Assembly (NCBI GenBank): GCA_020638595.1
Contig: JACKIG010000007.1
Location: 1-64,000 of the forward strand
DNA: 64,000 bases
Origin: Rhodospirillaceae bacterium
GTDB taxonomy: Bacteria > Pseudomonadota > Alphaproteobacteria > DSM-16000 > Inquilinaceae
Direction: 5' to 3'
Part shown: positions 51,734-60,991 of the stretch, one piece after another
Layout of the letters: each line of letters starts with the position of its first letter
Position numbering within the stretch: the first letter of the stretch is position 1
Made by a program: the position numbers and the translations under genes
The notes under the pieces: model-generated
Seen by the model: the letters and a program-made list of their open reading frames with translations, nothing else
Databases searched by the model: none
Told to the model about the DNA's origin: nothing

Positions 51734-52540
51734 GTGCCACATCTGGCGATCACCGATCAGGACGCCCTGTACTACGAATACGAGGCACCGGGCGACAAGG
51801 GGCGGACCTTCGTCTTCGTCAATGCCCTGACCGGCAACACCGGCATGTGGCAGGCGGAGATCGGGCCAGCCCTGCGGGCGGCCGGGTACGGCACGCTGGC
51901 CTACAACTTCCGCGGCCAGGCCGACAGCCCCTTCGCCCCCGGCACGGTGCTGGACCAGACGCTGATCGTCGACGACCTGAAGCGGCTGCTTGCCGCGGTG
52001 CAGCCGCCGCAGCCGGTCGTCGTCGGCCTGTCCATCGGCGGGCTCTATGCCGCCTGGGCGGCCCTGGGCGGGGCGGCGATGGATGCGCTGGTGCTGATCA
52101 ACACCCTGCGCACGCCCGGCACGCGGCTGGAGTGGATCAACACGGCGATGGCGCGGGCGGCCAGCCTGGGCGGCACGCGCCTGGTCATGGACATGTTCAT
52201 GCCGCTGCTCGTCAACCAGCAGCGCAGTACAGAGATCCGCGCCGGCTTCCTGACGGCGGAGCCGTACGAGGGGCTGGATCCGGCGCACGGCCATGCGGTC
52301 CTGCTGGCCCATGCCGGCAGCGCCGACTGGGATCCGCCGTGGGAGAAGCTGGCGATGCCGGTGCTGGTCGTCACCGGTCTCGACGACCGGGTCTTCCTGG
52401 ACATGGCGGATGTGCGGCGGCTGTCGGGCCGGCTGGCGAAGGTCAGTTCGGTCCACATGCTCGGTGCGGGGCACCTGATCCCGGTGGAGAAACCGCAGGC
52501 CCTGGTCCGCGCGCTTCTCGATTTCACCGGCTGCCTGTAG
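51734..52540 (+). CDS. alpha/beta hydrolase (3-oxoadipate enol-lactonase-like)
   Basis: A 268-aa cytosolic hydrolase. The nucleophile elbow is GLSIGG (Ser100), the acid is in VTGLDDRVFLD and the His in GAGHLIPVEKP. NALTGNTGMWQ at the start is the oxyanion-hole HG-equivalent region. GTG start at 51734 is supported by GGAGGA about nine bases upstream. Hydrolyses a small ester or lactone of unknown identity. It is probably co-transcribed with the EamA gene 11 bp downstream. Confidence 0.88.
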   Translation: MPHLAITDQDALYYEYEAPGDKGRTFVFVNALTGNTGMWQAEIGPALRAAGYGTLAYNFRGQADSPFAPGTVLDQTLIVDDLKRLLAAVQPPQPVVVGLSIGGLYAAWAALGGAAMDALVLINTLRTPGTRLEWINTAMARAASLGGTRLVMDMFMPLLVNQQRSTEIRAGFLTAEPYEGLDPAHGHAVLLAHAGSADWDPPWEKLAMPVLVVTGLDDRVFLDMADVRRLSGRLAKVSSVHMLGAGHLIPVEKPQALVRALLDFTGCL

Positions 52541-52551
52541 GGCCGGGGGCG

Positions 52552-53496
52552 ATGGATCGCGCACGGCTGGCCTATCTTGCCGTCTTCCTGGGCGTGTGCG
52601 GCCACGCGTCCAGCGAATTCTTCGCCGTCCTGTCGGGTGTCCGGGGGCCGGAAGTATCGGTCTGGCGCTATACCATCGGCAGCATCGGGCTGATCGCCGC
52701 GGCGCTGATCTGGCCCAAGAGCCGCGACCTGTGGACGCCGCTGAAGGCGCATTTCCCACGGTTGCTGTGGCTGTCCGTCGTCGGGTTCACGCTGGCCTAT
52801 CTGGCGTTCCACTGGTCGCTGGATTTCGCCACGGCGGTGCAGGTCGGCACATTGGTGACGACCATCCCCATCTTCGTCGGCGTTGCCAATCTGGTGATCA
52901 ACCGCGTGGCCTTCACCACGCCCAAGATCGTCACCGGCCTGGCGGCGGTCGCCGGTATCGCGCTGCTGTTGACCGACGGCTACCTGTTCGAGCTGGCGGG
53001 GCGCGAAGGCTCGCTGACCGGCATCGGCCTGGCCGTCGGCTGTGCCGCCCTGGTGGCCATCTATGCCGTGTCGGCCAAGCCGCTGATCAACACTTACGGG
53101 GCCATCCGCATCACCACCATCACCATGGCCATGGGTACGGTCGGGCTGTGGCTGCTGGTCGGCGCCTCGTGGGGCATCTGGATCGACCCCTTGTCGCTGT
53201 TCGACCGAGAGCCGCAGGCGGCGTGGTCGCTGCTGGTGCTGGGGCTGTACAACACCACCATCACGCAGCTGCTGTGGCTGGGCGGCCTGGCGGCGGTCCC
53301 GGACATCACGCGCGGGTCATACCTGTTCTTCCTGAAGCCGGTGATCACCGCCGTCCTGGCCTATCTGTTCCTGACGCAGCCGATCACCTGGATCCAGGTG
53401 GCCGCCATTGCCGTGATCTCCGGCGCGGTGGTGCTGGAGCTGCTGTGGCCGACCCTCGCCGCACGCCGCGCCGGGTCGGCCGGCCGGCCGCGATAG
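52552..53496 (+). CDS. EamA/DMT-family transporter
   Basis: A 314-aa ten-helix membrane protein of the drug/metabolite exporter family: YLAVFLGVCGHASSEFFAVL opens repeat one, and ALVAIYAVSAKPLINTYG opens repeat two; SYLFFLKPVITAVLAYLFL is the conserved ninth-helix pattern. It begins 11 bp after the hydrolase stop, so exporter and hydrolase form an operon. The substrate is unknown. Confidence 0.9.
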   Translation: MDRARLAYLAVFLGVCGHASSEFFAVLSGVRGPEVSVWRYTIGSIGLIAAALIWPKSRDLWTPLKAHFPRLLWLSVVGFTLAYLAFHWSLDFATAVQVGTLVTTIPIFVGVANLVINRVAFTTPKIVTGLAAVAGIALLLTDGYLFELAGREGSLTGIGLAVGCAALVAIYAVSAKPLINTYGAIRITTITMAMGTVGLWLLVGASWGIWIDPLSLFDREPQAAWSLLVLGLYNTTITQLLWLGGLAAVPDITRGSYLFFLKPVITAVLAYLFLTQPITWIQVAAIAVISGAVVLELLWPTLAARRAGSAGRPR

Positions 53497-53525
53497 CTCA
53501 GTCATATAGATAGAGGCTGATTCAG

Positions 53526-53550
53526 CGAAGATGTCGATCCGGTATCTTCG
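53526..53550. terminator. hairpin between convergent genes
   Basis: CGAAGAT (53526-53532) pairs with ATCTTCG (53544-53550) around an 11-base loop, in the 63-bp gap between the EamA gene and the convergent pyruvyl-transferase gene. Its position fits a bidirectional terminator; there is no clear T-run. Confidence 0.4.
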
Positions 53551-53559
53551 CATCAGGTT

Positions 53560-54666
53560 CTAGGCGATCAGCCCGGCCCCGGCCAGGAACCCGGCCACCC
53601 GGTCGCTGTCGTGGAGGAACGATGCGGCCTTGTGCCGGCGCAGTGCGGCCGACCGGGCCGGGATGTCGAGACCGTCAACCATCGCCACCGCATCGTCCAC
53701 CGTCGCCGTCGCCGGATCGATGACCGTGGCCAGGAAGCCCTCCACCGTTGCCGTCCGGACCGATCCGGCGATGACGACGGCGGGTATCCCTAGGGATGCA
53801 CACACCCCGGCACCGTGGACGCGCGTCGTCACCGTCAGGTCGAACCCGTCATAGATGTCGAGATAGTCCCGCGCGTCATAGGAATAGGCGATCGGCAGCC
53901 GGTCGCCGAAGCGTGCCCGCAGCTCCGGGATCTCGTCGACATAGTGACAGACCAGGGTGCAGTCATGGCGCCCGGCCAGCCGCGCGAACAGCGCGGCGGC
54001 GAAGTCCAGCACGGCCGGGTCGATGCGCTGGTGGTTGGTCCTGGCGGTGCCCTGGACCGACAGGGCGATGCGGCACGGGCCGTAGCGCAGCCGGTCCATT
54101 GGTGCGGCATAGAGCGACGGGCACGGCCGCAGCTCGGCCCCCACCGGTGCCAGCAGCTCGCGGCATCGGGTGTCGCGGACCGTCACCAGCCCGGCACGCC
54201 GCAGCGTCTCGCGGTCAAGCGCCGGCAGCGTGGCGAAGTCCAGCCGGGCGTGGCCGTGGAACGACCCCAGGCCGAGATAGGCGATCGGCAGCGACCGTGC
54301 CTGGACCATGCGCAACAGCGGTTCCACCGGTCCGGCGCACCATTCCGGCGTGCCCGCCATGATGCACGCATCGATGCCGGACGCATCGAAGCCGGGCCGC
54401 ACGGAGTTGTCCCAGCGCCACAGGAAGGGCTGCGCCATGCGGTACGGATTGACCTTGACGCTCAGCTCTTCGCCCGTGGCGGGGCTGCGCACCGCCACCG
54501 GGCGGTCGTGCAGCACCCGCCCTGCCAGCAGTTCGGGATTGCGGTTGAAGACCAGGGGCAGGTGATGGGGCAGGCTCGCCCCCACCAGCCGGCGCACGCC
54601 GAACAGGATGAAGTCGTCGCCGCAATTCCACGACCGCGTCGTCGAATAGACGATGGTCGGGGACAC
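53560..54666 (-). CDS. polysaccharide pyruvyl transferase family protein
   Basis: A 368-aa cytosolic enzyme with the family start TIVYSTTRSWNCGDDFILFG and late VTTRVHGAGVCASLGIPAV, where the His and Arg bind the phosphoenolpyruvate. These enzymes add pyruvyl groups to surface polysaccharides. GTG 54666 is the likely start; it leaves 22 bp to the nhaA stop upstream on the same strand, so nhaA and this gene may be one transcript. A frame running further upstream would overlap nhaA and has no better start. Confidence 0.82.
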   Translation of the reverse strand: MSPTIVYSTTRSWNCGDDFILFGVRRLVGASLPHHLPLVFNRNPELLAGRVLHDRPVAVRSPATGEELSVKVNPYRMAQPFLWRWDNSVRPGFDASGIDACIMAGTPEWCAGPVEPLLRMVQARSLPIAYLGLGSFHGHARLDFATLPALDRETLRRAGLVTVRDTRCRELLAPVGAELRPCPSLYAAPMDRLRYGPCRIALSVQGTARTNHQRIDPAVLDFAAALFARLAGRHDCTLVCHYVDEIPELRARFGDRLPIAYSYDARDYLDIYDGFDLTVTTRVHGAGVCASLGIPAVVIAGSVRTATVEGFLATVIDPATATVDDAVAMVDGLDIPARSAALRRHKAASFLHDSDRVAGFLAGAGLIA

Positions 54667-54688
54667 CGGCGCGGCCGCGGCGCCCGGG

Positions 54689-56047
54689 CTAGTGGTCGTC
54701 GGGACTCGCCGTGGGCTCGGTCTTCGGCTGCGTCTCGTCTGCCGCCTTGGGCAGCACGCGGCGCAGAACCACATAGCCGACGATCCCCGCCAGGACCGAC
54801 GCGATGACGATGCTCAGCTTGGCGTCGCTGATCAGCGCCTCGTCGTCGAAGGCCAGGTCGGTGATGAAGATCGACATGGTGAAGCCGACGCCGGCCAGGC
54901 AGCCGGTGCCGAAGATCTGGCCCCAGTTCACCCCCTCCGGCAGCTTCGCCAACCTGAGCATCACCGTCAGCCAGCTGAAGGCCATGATGCCGATGGGCTT
55001 GCCCAGGAACAGGCCCAGGACGATGCCCAGGCTGACGGTACTGCCGAAAGACTGTTCGCCGATCGACACACCGGCGTTGAATAGTGCGAACAGCGGCAGC
55101 ACCAGCAGCGTCTGCAAGGGATGCAGGTAGTGCTCCAGCGCCAGGCCGAACGGCACGAGATGGCGCGTGGACTGGTGCAGGTCCTCGATGACCTCCAGCT
55201 GATCGTGCTTCTCGATCATGCTGTCCTCGGTGACGTCGTCGCGGCCCAGCTTCTCGAGGCTTTCCGAGGCCAGGTCGATCAGCTTCTGCGGTTCGATGCG
55301 GACCTTGACGGGGACCAGGAAGGCCATCAGCACCCCGGCCACCGTCGCATGGATGCCCGAGGCGAACACACCGGCCCACACGCCGATGATCAGCAGCATC
55401 ATCACATCGACCCGGCGCAGCCGCATCCGGAACGCGACCAGCAGCGGCACCATCAGCACGCCGGCGATGATCAGGGGCACGAAGTTGATCTGCTGCGTGT
55501 AGAACAGGGCGATGACGAGCACGGCCGCCAGGTCATCGGCAATGGCCAGCGCCGTCAGGAAGACCTTGAGGCCGATCGGCACGCGCTTGCCGAACATCGC
55601 CAGGATGCCCAGGGCGAACGCGATGTCCGTGGCCATGGGGATGCCCCAGCCCTGGACCGTTTCGGTGCCGAAATTGAAGGCGAAATAGATCCCGGCGGGC
55701 ACCAGCACGCCGCCCAGCGCCGCCATCACCGGCAGCGAGGCCTGCCGGAACGACGACAGATGGCCCAGCAGCAGCTCGCGCTTGATCTCCAGCCCGACGA
55801 CAAAGAAGAAGATCACCATCAGGCCGTCGTTGATCCAATGCTGCAACGACATCGAATGGTGATCCGCGCCCCACCACAGGCCGGCATCGGTGTGAACCAG
55901 GTGGAAGTAGCCTTCGCTCCACGGACTGTTGGCCCAGACCAGCGCCACGACGGCGCAGACCAGCAGGATGATGCTGCCCAGGACCTCGGAATGGACGAAG
56001 GATTCGAACTCCCGTTCCTGCCTCGCAAGCTTCTTGGCATCCGGCAT
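54689..56047 (-). CDS. nhaA: Na+/H+ antiporter NhaA
   Basis: A 452-aa inner-membrane antiporter that expels sodium in exchange for protons. Key residues are present: Asp141 in ATDIAFALG and Asp171-Asp172 in ALAIADDLAAV, the sodium-binding pair. GLMVIFFFVVGLEIKRELL is the diagnostic second-to-third helix. A 50-residue insertion after helix 8 (LIDLASESLEKLGRDDVTED) is longer than in E. coli. Start at MPDAKK (56047) was preferred to the upstream in-frame Met at 56101. Confidence 0.96.
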   Translation of the reverse strand: MPDAKKLARQEREFESFVHSEVLGSIILLVCAVVALVWANSPWSEGYFHLVHTDAGLWWGADHHSMSLQHWINDGLMVIFFFVVGLEIKRELLLGHLSSFRQASLPVMAALGGVLVPAGIYFAFNFGTETVQGWGIPMATDIAFALGILAMFGKRVPIGLKVFLTALAIADDLAAVLVIALFYTQQINFVPLIIAGVLMVPLLVAFRMRLRRVDVMMLLIIGVWAGVFASGIHATVAGVLMAFLVPVKVRIEPQKLIDLASESLEKLGRDDVTEDSMIEKHDQLEVIEDLHQSTRHLVPFGLALEHYLHPLQTLLVLPLFALFNAGVSIGEQSFGSTVSLGIVLGLFLGKPIGIMAFSWLTVMLRLAKLPEGVNWGQIFGTGCLAGVGFTMSIFITDLAFDDEALISDAKLSIVIASVLAGIVGYVVLRRVLPKAADETQPKTEPTASPDDH

Positions 56048-56187
56048 GAAGATCCTCGCTCGGCTGGCCCGGTCAACGCAGCGTAGCAATACAAACACCA
56101 CCGCCGCGGATCAATTGCCGATGCGTCATCGTGCCCGGTCGGTCCGGGCCGCCGGATCGGTCAGGCGCCGCCGGATCGGGCCGGCGG

Positions 56188-56484
56188 TCAGCCCAGCGGT
56201 ATGAAGTTCGCCTTCGGCCCCTGGCAGCGGGGGCAGATCCAGTCGTCGGGCAGGTCCTCGAACGGCGTGCCGGGCGGTATGCCCTGCGTCGGGTCGCCTT
56301 CGGCCGGATTGTAGACATAGGGTGCGCAGTCGGGCTCGGTACAGACGTACCGGCGCGTGGCCGGATCGCTGGCGCGGGCCTGATTCGATGACGCCAGCGC
56401 CGCTGCCGCACCGCCCAGCATCCTCGCCAGCACGTCCCGACGGCGCATCAGGGCCGGCTTTGGCCCTGGCGTGGGCTGGATCAT
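56188..56484 (-). CDS. Tat-exported rubredoxin with CX4C first knuckle
   Basis: A 98-aa protein. Residues 13-38 form a twin-arginine signal ([20 protein letters not shown]). The mature part is a rubredoxin: Cys48 and Cys53 in [35 protein letters not shown], then Cys84-x-x-Cys87 in ICPRC. The first pair is spaced by four residues instead of two. It should bind one iron and act as a one-electron carrier in the periplasm. The start at 56484 is followed by an unrelated EamA gene, 167 bp further upstream. Confidence 0.88.
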   Translation of the reverse strand: MIQPTPGPKPALMRRRDVLARMLGGAAAALASSNQARASDPATRRYVCTEPDCAPYVYNPAEGDPTQGIPPGTPFEDLPDDWICPRCQGPKANFIPLG

Positions 56485-56651
56485 CGCTCGGTGCTCCCCC
56501 TGTTGCGGGTGGTGCTCGGGATCCGCCGGCAGTCTCGCGCATCGGCGGCCGTCCGCGCCATGACGTGGCTCATGGACGGGCGGGGCGCCATCGGTGCACT
56601 CTGCCTGACCCTCGGCCGCAGGCGGGGCTGCGGGCGCCGGACGCTTCGGGG

Positions 56652-57527
56652 TTACGGCTTCGCCGGCCTTGGGCCGCGCGTCAGGGCGACGGCCAGCAGG
56701 CAGGCGGCCAGTCCCAGCAGGGCACCGGATGTCAGCGGCTCCGCGAACATCGCCCAGGCCCAGACCATCGTCACCGGCGGCGTCAGGTAGATCAGGCTGC
56801 CGACCCGCGTCGCCGTGGTCATGCCCAGGCACAGCCAGTAGAGCCCGTAGCCTGCCAGCGTGGAAAAGACGATGAACCAGGCGACGGCCGCGGCAAAGGC
56901 GGCGTCGATGTCGGGGGCGATGCCGCCGTCCAGTGCCGCCAGGGGGGCGAACAGCAGGGCCGAGACGACGCACTGGATCCCGAGCGCCGGCAGCAGCGGC
57001 GTCGTGTCGGCCAGCGCCTTGGCCAGTAGCGTGGCGACGACCAGGCTGCCCATCGAGGCGAGCGACAGGCCCGCCGTCCACAGCGGTGCCTGGCCGGCCA
57101 GGCCGCCGACAGCCAGGGCAACGCCACCCAGCCCGATCGCGAGACCGAGCCATTGCCGGCGGCCGACCCGCTCGTGCAGCACCGGCCCGACCAGCGCCGC
57201 GGTGGCCAGCGGTTGCAGCGCACAGATCAGCGCGGCCGTCCCCGCGGGCAGGCCGCTTTCGATCGCCTTCAGTCCCAGCGCCAGGTAGCCGAACATGGAA
57301 AACAGGCCGAGCACAGCCTGGATCGCCACTGATCGGCGTCGCAGGCCCCGGCGGACGGCCGCGACCAGCAGCGGGAGGAAGAGCAGCCCGACGATGGCGA
57401 ACCGCCAGAACAGCACGAGGTAGACGGACGACGCGTCCGCGGCCAGGCGCGCGCCGATGAAGCCGGAACTCCAGGCGACGATCAGGCCCGCTTCGGCCAG
57501 CATCAGCGGCATCGGTGCGGTCTTCAT
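56652..57527 (-). CDS. EamA/DMT-family exporter, TetR-linked
   Basis: A 291-aa ten-helix exporter ([20 protein letters not shown]; second repeat [23 protein letters not shown]; [19 protein letters not shown] at the end). Its ATG at 57527 overlaps the TetR stop (ATGA), so both genes are translated from one message and the repressor controls its own exporter. Substrate unknown; the pairing suggests efflux of a toxic metabolite or drug that is also the TetR ligand. Confidence 0.9.
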   Translation of the reverse strand: MKTAPMPLMLAEAGLIVAWSSGFIGARLAADASSVYLVLFWRFAIVGLLFLPLLVAAVRRGLRRRSVAIQAVLGLFSMFGYLALGLKAIESGLPAGTAALICALQPLATAALVGPVLHERVGRRQWLGLAIGLGGVALAVGGLAGQAPLWTAGLSLASMGSLVVATLLAKALADTTPLLPALGIQCVVSALLFAPLAALDGGIAPDIDAAFAAAVAWFIVFSTLAGYGLYWLCLGMTTATRVGSLIYLTPPVTMVWAWAMFAEPLTSGALLGLAACLLAVALTRGPRPAKP

Positions 57528-58087
57528 GACGTCGGCCCGCCGGCGGCCAGGATCGACGCGGCAATGCTGCGGGCATCGGCCACCGCCGCGTGGTCGCCCA
57601 GCGTGAACGCCGCGGCGACCGCCCCCTCCAGCAGGATGAAGATGCGCGGGGCAAGTCCGGCCGCCCGCTCGCGGTCCCAGCCGCCCTGGCACAGCAGGCG
57701 CTCGACCAGCGCCAGATAGGTCCGCTTGTGGGCAAGTGCAGCCGCGCGGATGCCGGCGTCCGCCGGATAGTCCGCCGCGGCACGCAGAAAGAAACAGCCG
57801 TTGCCGCCTTCCGCGCTGCTCCAGGCGGCCAGGGCATCGAACAGGTGCAGCACCGCTGCGGCACCCGTCGCGGCCGGCGGTGTGCCGGTCAATGCCTGCA
57901 GGAACGCGTCATGGCGGTGGGCCATGGCGGCGACGACGACCTCGGACCGCGACCGGAAATGGCGATAGAGCGTTCCCAGCGCCACGTCGGCGTCGTCCAC
58001 CAGTCGATCGATGCCGACATCGGCAAACCCCTCCCGATAGAACAGGCGGTCCGCCGATTCGACGATGTCCTGACGTTTCGTGCCCAT
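57524..58087 (-). CDS. TetR/AcrR-family repressor
   Basis: A 187-aa regulator with a canonical N-terminal helix-turn-helix: [20 protein letters not shown] then [18 protein letters not shown]. The C-terminal ligand domain is helical and Cys-containing. Start at 58087, 11 bp from a perfect 16-bp palindrome that is the likely operator. Its stop overlaps the EamA start, so it regulates the downstream exporter and itself. Confidence 0.93.
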   Translation of the reverse strand: MGTKRQDIVESADRLFYREGFADVGIDRLVDDADVALGTLYRHFRSRSEVVVAAMAHRHDAFLQALTGTPPAATGAAAVLHLFDALAAWSSAEGGNGCFFLRAAADYPADAGIRAAALAHKRTYLALVERLLCQGGWDRERAAGLAPRIFILLEGAVAAAFTLGDHAAVADARSIAASILAAGGPTS

Positions 58088-58097
58088 GGCACGGTGA

Positions 58098-58113
58098 TAG
58101 AACGATCGTTCTA
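58098..58113. promoter_or_regulatory. TetR operator palindrome
   Basis: TAGAACGATCGTTCTA is a perfect 16-bp palindrome, 11 bp before the TetR start codon. Such sites bind a TetR dimer and block the promoter of the tetR-eamA operon. The match is exact over its full length. Confidence 0.8.
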
Positions 58114-58217
58114 CACTGTCAATCGGACCCAAAGAAAAAGGGCGGCCACGATGGGCCGCCCGCAGTCTAGGTCGGCGGCAGCGCCGGTGGCGCCGCCGCA
58201 GTCCGGAGGCTGATCGG

Positions 58218-60221
58218 CTACACGCCGATCTCGCCGCCGTCATCCTTGGTGATCACGACCACCGACGGGCGCGGCGGCATGCCGTCCTGGAAATCGGGCC
58301 AGCGCGTCGCCGGATCCTCGAAGGTGGAGTTGCGCTCGAACCCAGGATAGGCCGCGGTGCCGTCGGTTGCCGGGTGTTGGACCGAGACGAACAGCGTACG
58401 GTCGTCGGGGGTGAACCGGGGGCCGCACATTTCCGCCCCGATCGGCACGCGGAAGAACATCTTGCCGGTGCCGCGCAGTTCGCCTTCGGTTTCCATCGCC
58501 CAGACGCCGTCGGCCGACCCGGACACGCGGCTCCACGATCCGCCCTGGTCGGTCGCCACCCACATGCGGCCCTTTGCGTCGAAGGCCATGTTGTCCGGGC
58601 AGCTGAACCAGCCGTTCTCCGACGTGGCGGAATTCCAGACGGCACCGACCGCGCCGTCGGCGGGATCGCCGCACTGCACCAGGATTTCCCAGGTGAAGGC
58701 TGTCGCCGTGTGGTCGTCGCCGGCTGGGGTCATCTCGACGATATGGCCCCAGTTGTTCTCGGCCCGCGCGTTCGGGCCGTTGACGCCGTCGGCCTTGCGG
58801 CGGCTGTTGTTGGTCAGGTTGACGTAGACCTTGTTGGTGACGGGGTTGGCTTCGACGTCTTCCGGGCGGTCCATCGGCGTCGCGCCGAGAAGATCGCCGG
58901 CCTTGCGGGCATTAATGACGACGTCGGCCTGGCTGTTGAAGCCGTTCTCCGCCGTCAGCGGGCCCTGGCCGTGCACCAGTGCCAGCCATTCGCCCGATCC
59001 GTCCTCGTCGTAGCGGGCGACATAGAGCGTGCCGCTGTCCAGCAGGTCCATGTTGGCGGCGCGGTCGTCGGCGTTGTAGGTGCCTTCGGTCACGAACTTG
59101 TAGACATACTCGAAGCGCTCGTCGTCGCCGCAATAGACCACCACGCGGCCGTCGCCGTTGAGGATGGTTTCGGCGTTCTCGTGCTTGCAACGGCCCAGCG
59201 CGGTGCGCTTCTTCGGCACGGAATTGCGGTCCATCGGATCGACCTCGACGACCCAGCCGAAGCGGTTGGCCTCGTTCGGCACGGCATTGATGTCGAAGCG
59301 GTCGTAGTACCGGCCCCAGGCGTACCAGTTGTCGGGAACGCCATAGCGGTCGTAGTTCTCGAATTCCGGGTGGCCGGGGTCCAGCTCGCCCCAGAAATAG
59401 CCGTGGAAATTCTCTTCCGCGGTCAGGAAGGTGCCCCACGGCGTCTGGCCGCCGGCGCAGTTGTTGACGGTGCCGATGACGCGGGTCCCGGTCGGGTCCG
59501 CCGGTGTCTTCAGGCGGTCGCTGCCAGCCGCAGGGCCGGTCAGCTGCATCCAGGTGGAACGGGTGGAGATACGGCGGGCGTATTCGCTATCCGGCACGAC
59601 CTGCCAGGTCCCGCCGTCCTTGCGGACCTCGATGATCGAGCAGCCATGGGCCGCCATCTCGATGTCGACCAGGTCGCGCGTCATGTCGGCGAAGTGCGCT
59701 TCTTCCTGGTCCCCGATGCCCGGGAACATCACTTCTTCGTTCGTGTATTCGTGGTTGACGAACAGCAGGCCGTGTTCGCCGCTGGCCGCACCGTCCGGCA
59801 GGTCCACATAGCCGATGAAGTCGCAGTTGTAGCCGAACTGCATTTCCTGGGCGTCGGCCGTCTGGTTCATCGGGTCGAATTCGGGGGCGCCCGCCTCGAC
59901 CGGGTCGCCCCAGCGGATCAGGATATTGGCCGAATAGCCGTCGGCGACGTGGTGCGTCTCGTCGACGCCATGGGCGATCTCATCGAAGACGAAGCGGCCG
60001 GCCTGGGCTTGCGCCTTGGTGCTGCTGCCCAGCAGCAGCGGTGCTGCGGTCGCGGAGATCGCGCTGACGGCCAGCGCACCGCGGATCATGTCGCGGCGAC
60101 CGAAACGCGCGTTGATGATGTCCCCCATCGTCGGGGCGCTGGATGGGTTGACGGGCGTATCCTGCGATGCCTCATAGGCCTCGCCTCGGTTCGAATAGGC
60201 GGAAATGTCGCGGACGGTCAT
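58218..60221 (-). CDS. phoX: PhoX-family alkaline phosphatase
   Basis: A 667-aa Tat-exported enzyme. GRRDMIRGALAVSAISATAA at residues 41-60 is the twin-arginine signal, cleaved near AQAQA. The PhoX beta-propeller pattern follows: FNHEYTNEEV-like LLFVNHEYTNEEVMFPG, NCAGGQTPWGTFLTAEENFH, GRCKHENAETIL and YVNLTNNSRR. The Glu and Asn residues in these blocks bind calcium and iron in known PhoX. It releases phosphate from organic esters outside the cytoplasm. Start 60221 is preceded by GAGAGG. A probable Pho box lies 100 bp upstream. Confidence 0.94.
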   Translation of the reverse strand: MTVRDISAYSNRGEAYEASQDTPVNPSSAPTMGDIINARFGRRDMIRGALAVSAISATAAPLLLGSSTKAQAQAGRFVFDEIAHGVDETHHVADGYSANILIRWGDPVEAGAPEFDPMNQTADAQEMQFGYNCDFIGYVDLPDGAASGEHGLLFVNHEYTNEEVMFPGIGDQEEAHFADMTRDLVDIEMAAHGCSIIEVRKDGGTWQVVPDSEYARRISTRSTWMQLTGPAAGSDRLKTPADPTGTRVIGTVNNCAGGQTPWGTFLTAEENFHGYFWGELDPGHPEFENYDRYGVPDNWYAWGRYYDRFDINAVPNEANRFGWVVEVDPMDRNSVPKKRTALGRCKHENAETILNGDGRVVVYCGDDERFEYVYKFVTEGTYNADDRAANMDLLDSGTLYVARYDEDGSGEWLALVHGQGPLTAENGFNSQADVVINARKAGDLLGATPMDRPEDVEANPVTNKVYVNLTNNSRRKADGVNGPNARAENNWGHIVEMTPAGDDHTATAFTWEILVQCGDPADGAVGAVWNSATSENGWFSCPDNMAFDAKGRMWVATDQGGSWSRVSGSADGVWAMETEGELRGTGKMFFRVPIGAEMCGPRFTPDDRTLFVSVQHPATDGTAAYPGFERNSTFEDPATRWPDFQDGMPPRPSVVVITKDDGGEIGV

Positions 60222-60314
60222 GATTGGCCTCTCCCGTTGTTGGGCTGCATGCACGGACGTGCTTGACCGGGCCGCGCGCCAGCCCGGATTTGCCGCCGAA
60301 CATAGAGCCGTGCC

Positions 60315-60352
60315 GTGACAGTTACTTTGCAGCGGCGTGACGCCAAAATGAA
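60315..60352 (-). promoter_or_regulatory. candidate Pho box upstream of phoX
   Basis: On the minus strand GTCAC half-sites occur 22 bp apart (complement of 60337-60341 and 60315-60319), and TTCAT lies exactly 11 bp before the first (60348-60352). That 11-bp phasing is the hallmark of PhoB direct repeats. The middle repeat is degenerate (GCAAA). The site is about 95 bp before the PhoX start codon. Confidence 0.45.
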
Positions 60353-60478
60353 ATCGCAGAATCGTAACGAAATGGTCCCGCCGGAACCCCCGGCCGGTGG
60401 CCGCGCCTGGCAGTCCGCCGGGCACCGATGCCAACCCGCGCGGGAGTGGCATGCTTAGGTTTGAACTGATTAGTTACT

Positions 60479-60583
60479 ATGTTGCTGCAATGCAACATCC
60501 GGACGCAATCTCGTTGGAACCGCCGCGAATGTGAGGTTGTTCACTAGCGGTCGGACCAATCCGCGTTACATCTTGCACTGCAA
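60479..60583 (+). promoter_or_regulatory. palindromes upstream of a small gene (PhaR-like)
   Basis: ATGTTGCTGCAATGCAACAT (60479-60498) is a palindrome with perfect 7-bp arms, and TTGC-ACT-GCAA follows at 60573-60583. Both match the TTGC-N3-GCAA motif at the left window edge. The gap of 423 bp between phoX and the small gene holds these sites and the Pho box and no other gene. PhaR-type control is the leading but untested explanation. Confidence 0.45.
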
Positions 60584-60644
60584 TACCAGAGGCCGAACCG
60601 GCCCGGAGGGGGGGCGCCTTCCATCTTTTTGGAGGTTGCCAAGT

Positions 60645-60869
60645 ATGAACGATCGCTATGAGACGGCCCATCGGGGCGGCGGAGACAGCCCCTATGGCCC
60701 TTACGAACTGGACCTGCGACCTGAGCTGGTCAACTACTACCTGGTGCGGGCACGCGAAGAGCGCGCCCGGGCCTGCGCGGATATGCTGAAGGCTGCCGTC
60801 CGCGGCGTCCGCCGGCTTGTCCATCCCGGTGCCCTGCATCATCCCGACATCCACGTTCCGGCCCGTTAG
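60645..60869 (+). CDS. 74-aa hypothetical protein
   Basis: A small basic protein starting MNDRYETAHRGGGDSPYGPY and containing a helical RPELVNYYLVRAREERARAC then ADMLKAAVRGVRRLV, which resembles the small DUF1127/RSP_7527-type proteins of alphaproteobacteria. Start at 60645 follows GGAGG. The promoter region has two TTGC-N3-GCAA palindromes. It could be a granule- or stress-associated small protein; no function is assigned. Confidence 0.65.
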   Translation: MNDRYETAHRGGGDSPYGPYELDLRPELVNYYLVRAREERARACADMLKAAVRGVRRLVHPGALHHPDIHVPAR

Positions 60870-60991
60870 CCGGCGCCCAGTGCGTCCGCGCTGAACGGCA
60901 TTTGCTCCCCGTGGGTCTTCCGGTGCCCGGCGGGCCGCTTGCGGCTGCCGGTGCCGGAAGGCGCCCGGGCTCCGGTGCATAGAGGAATGGA

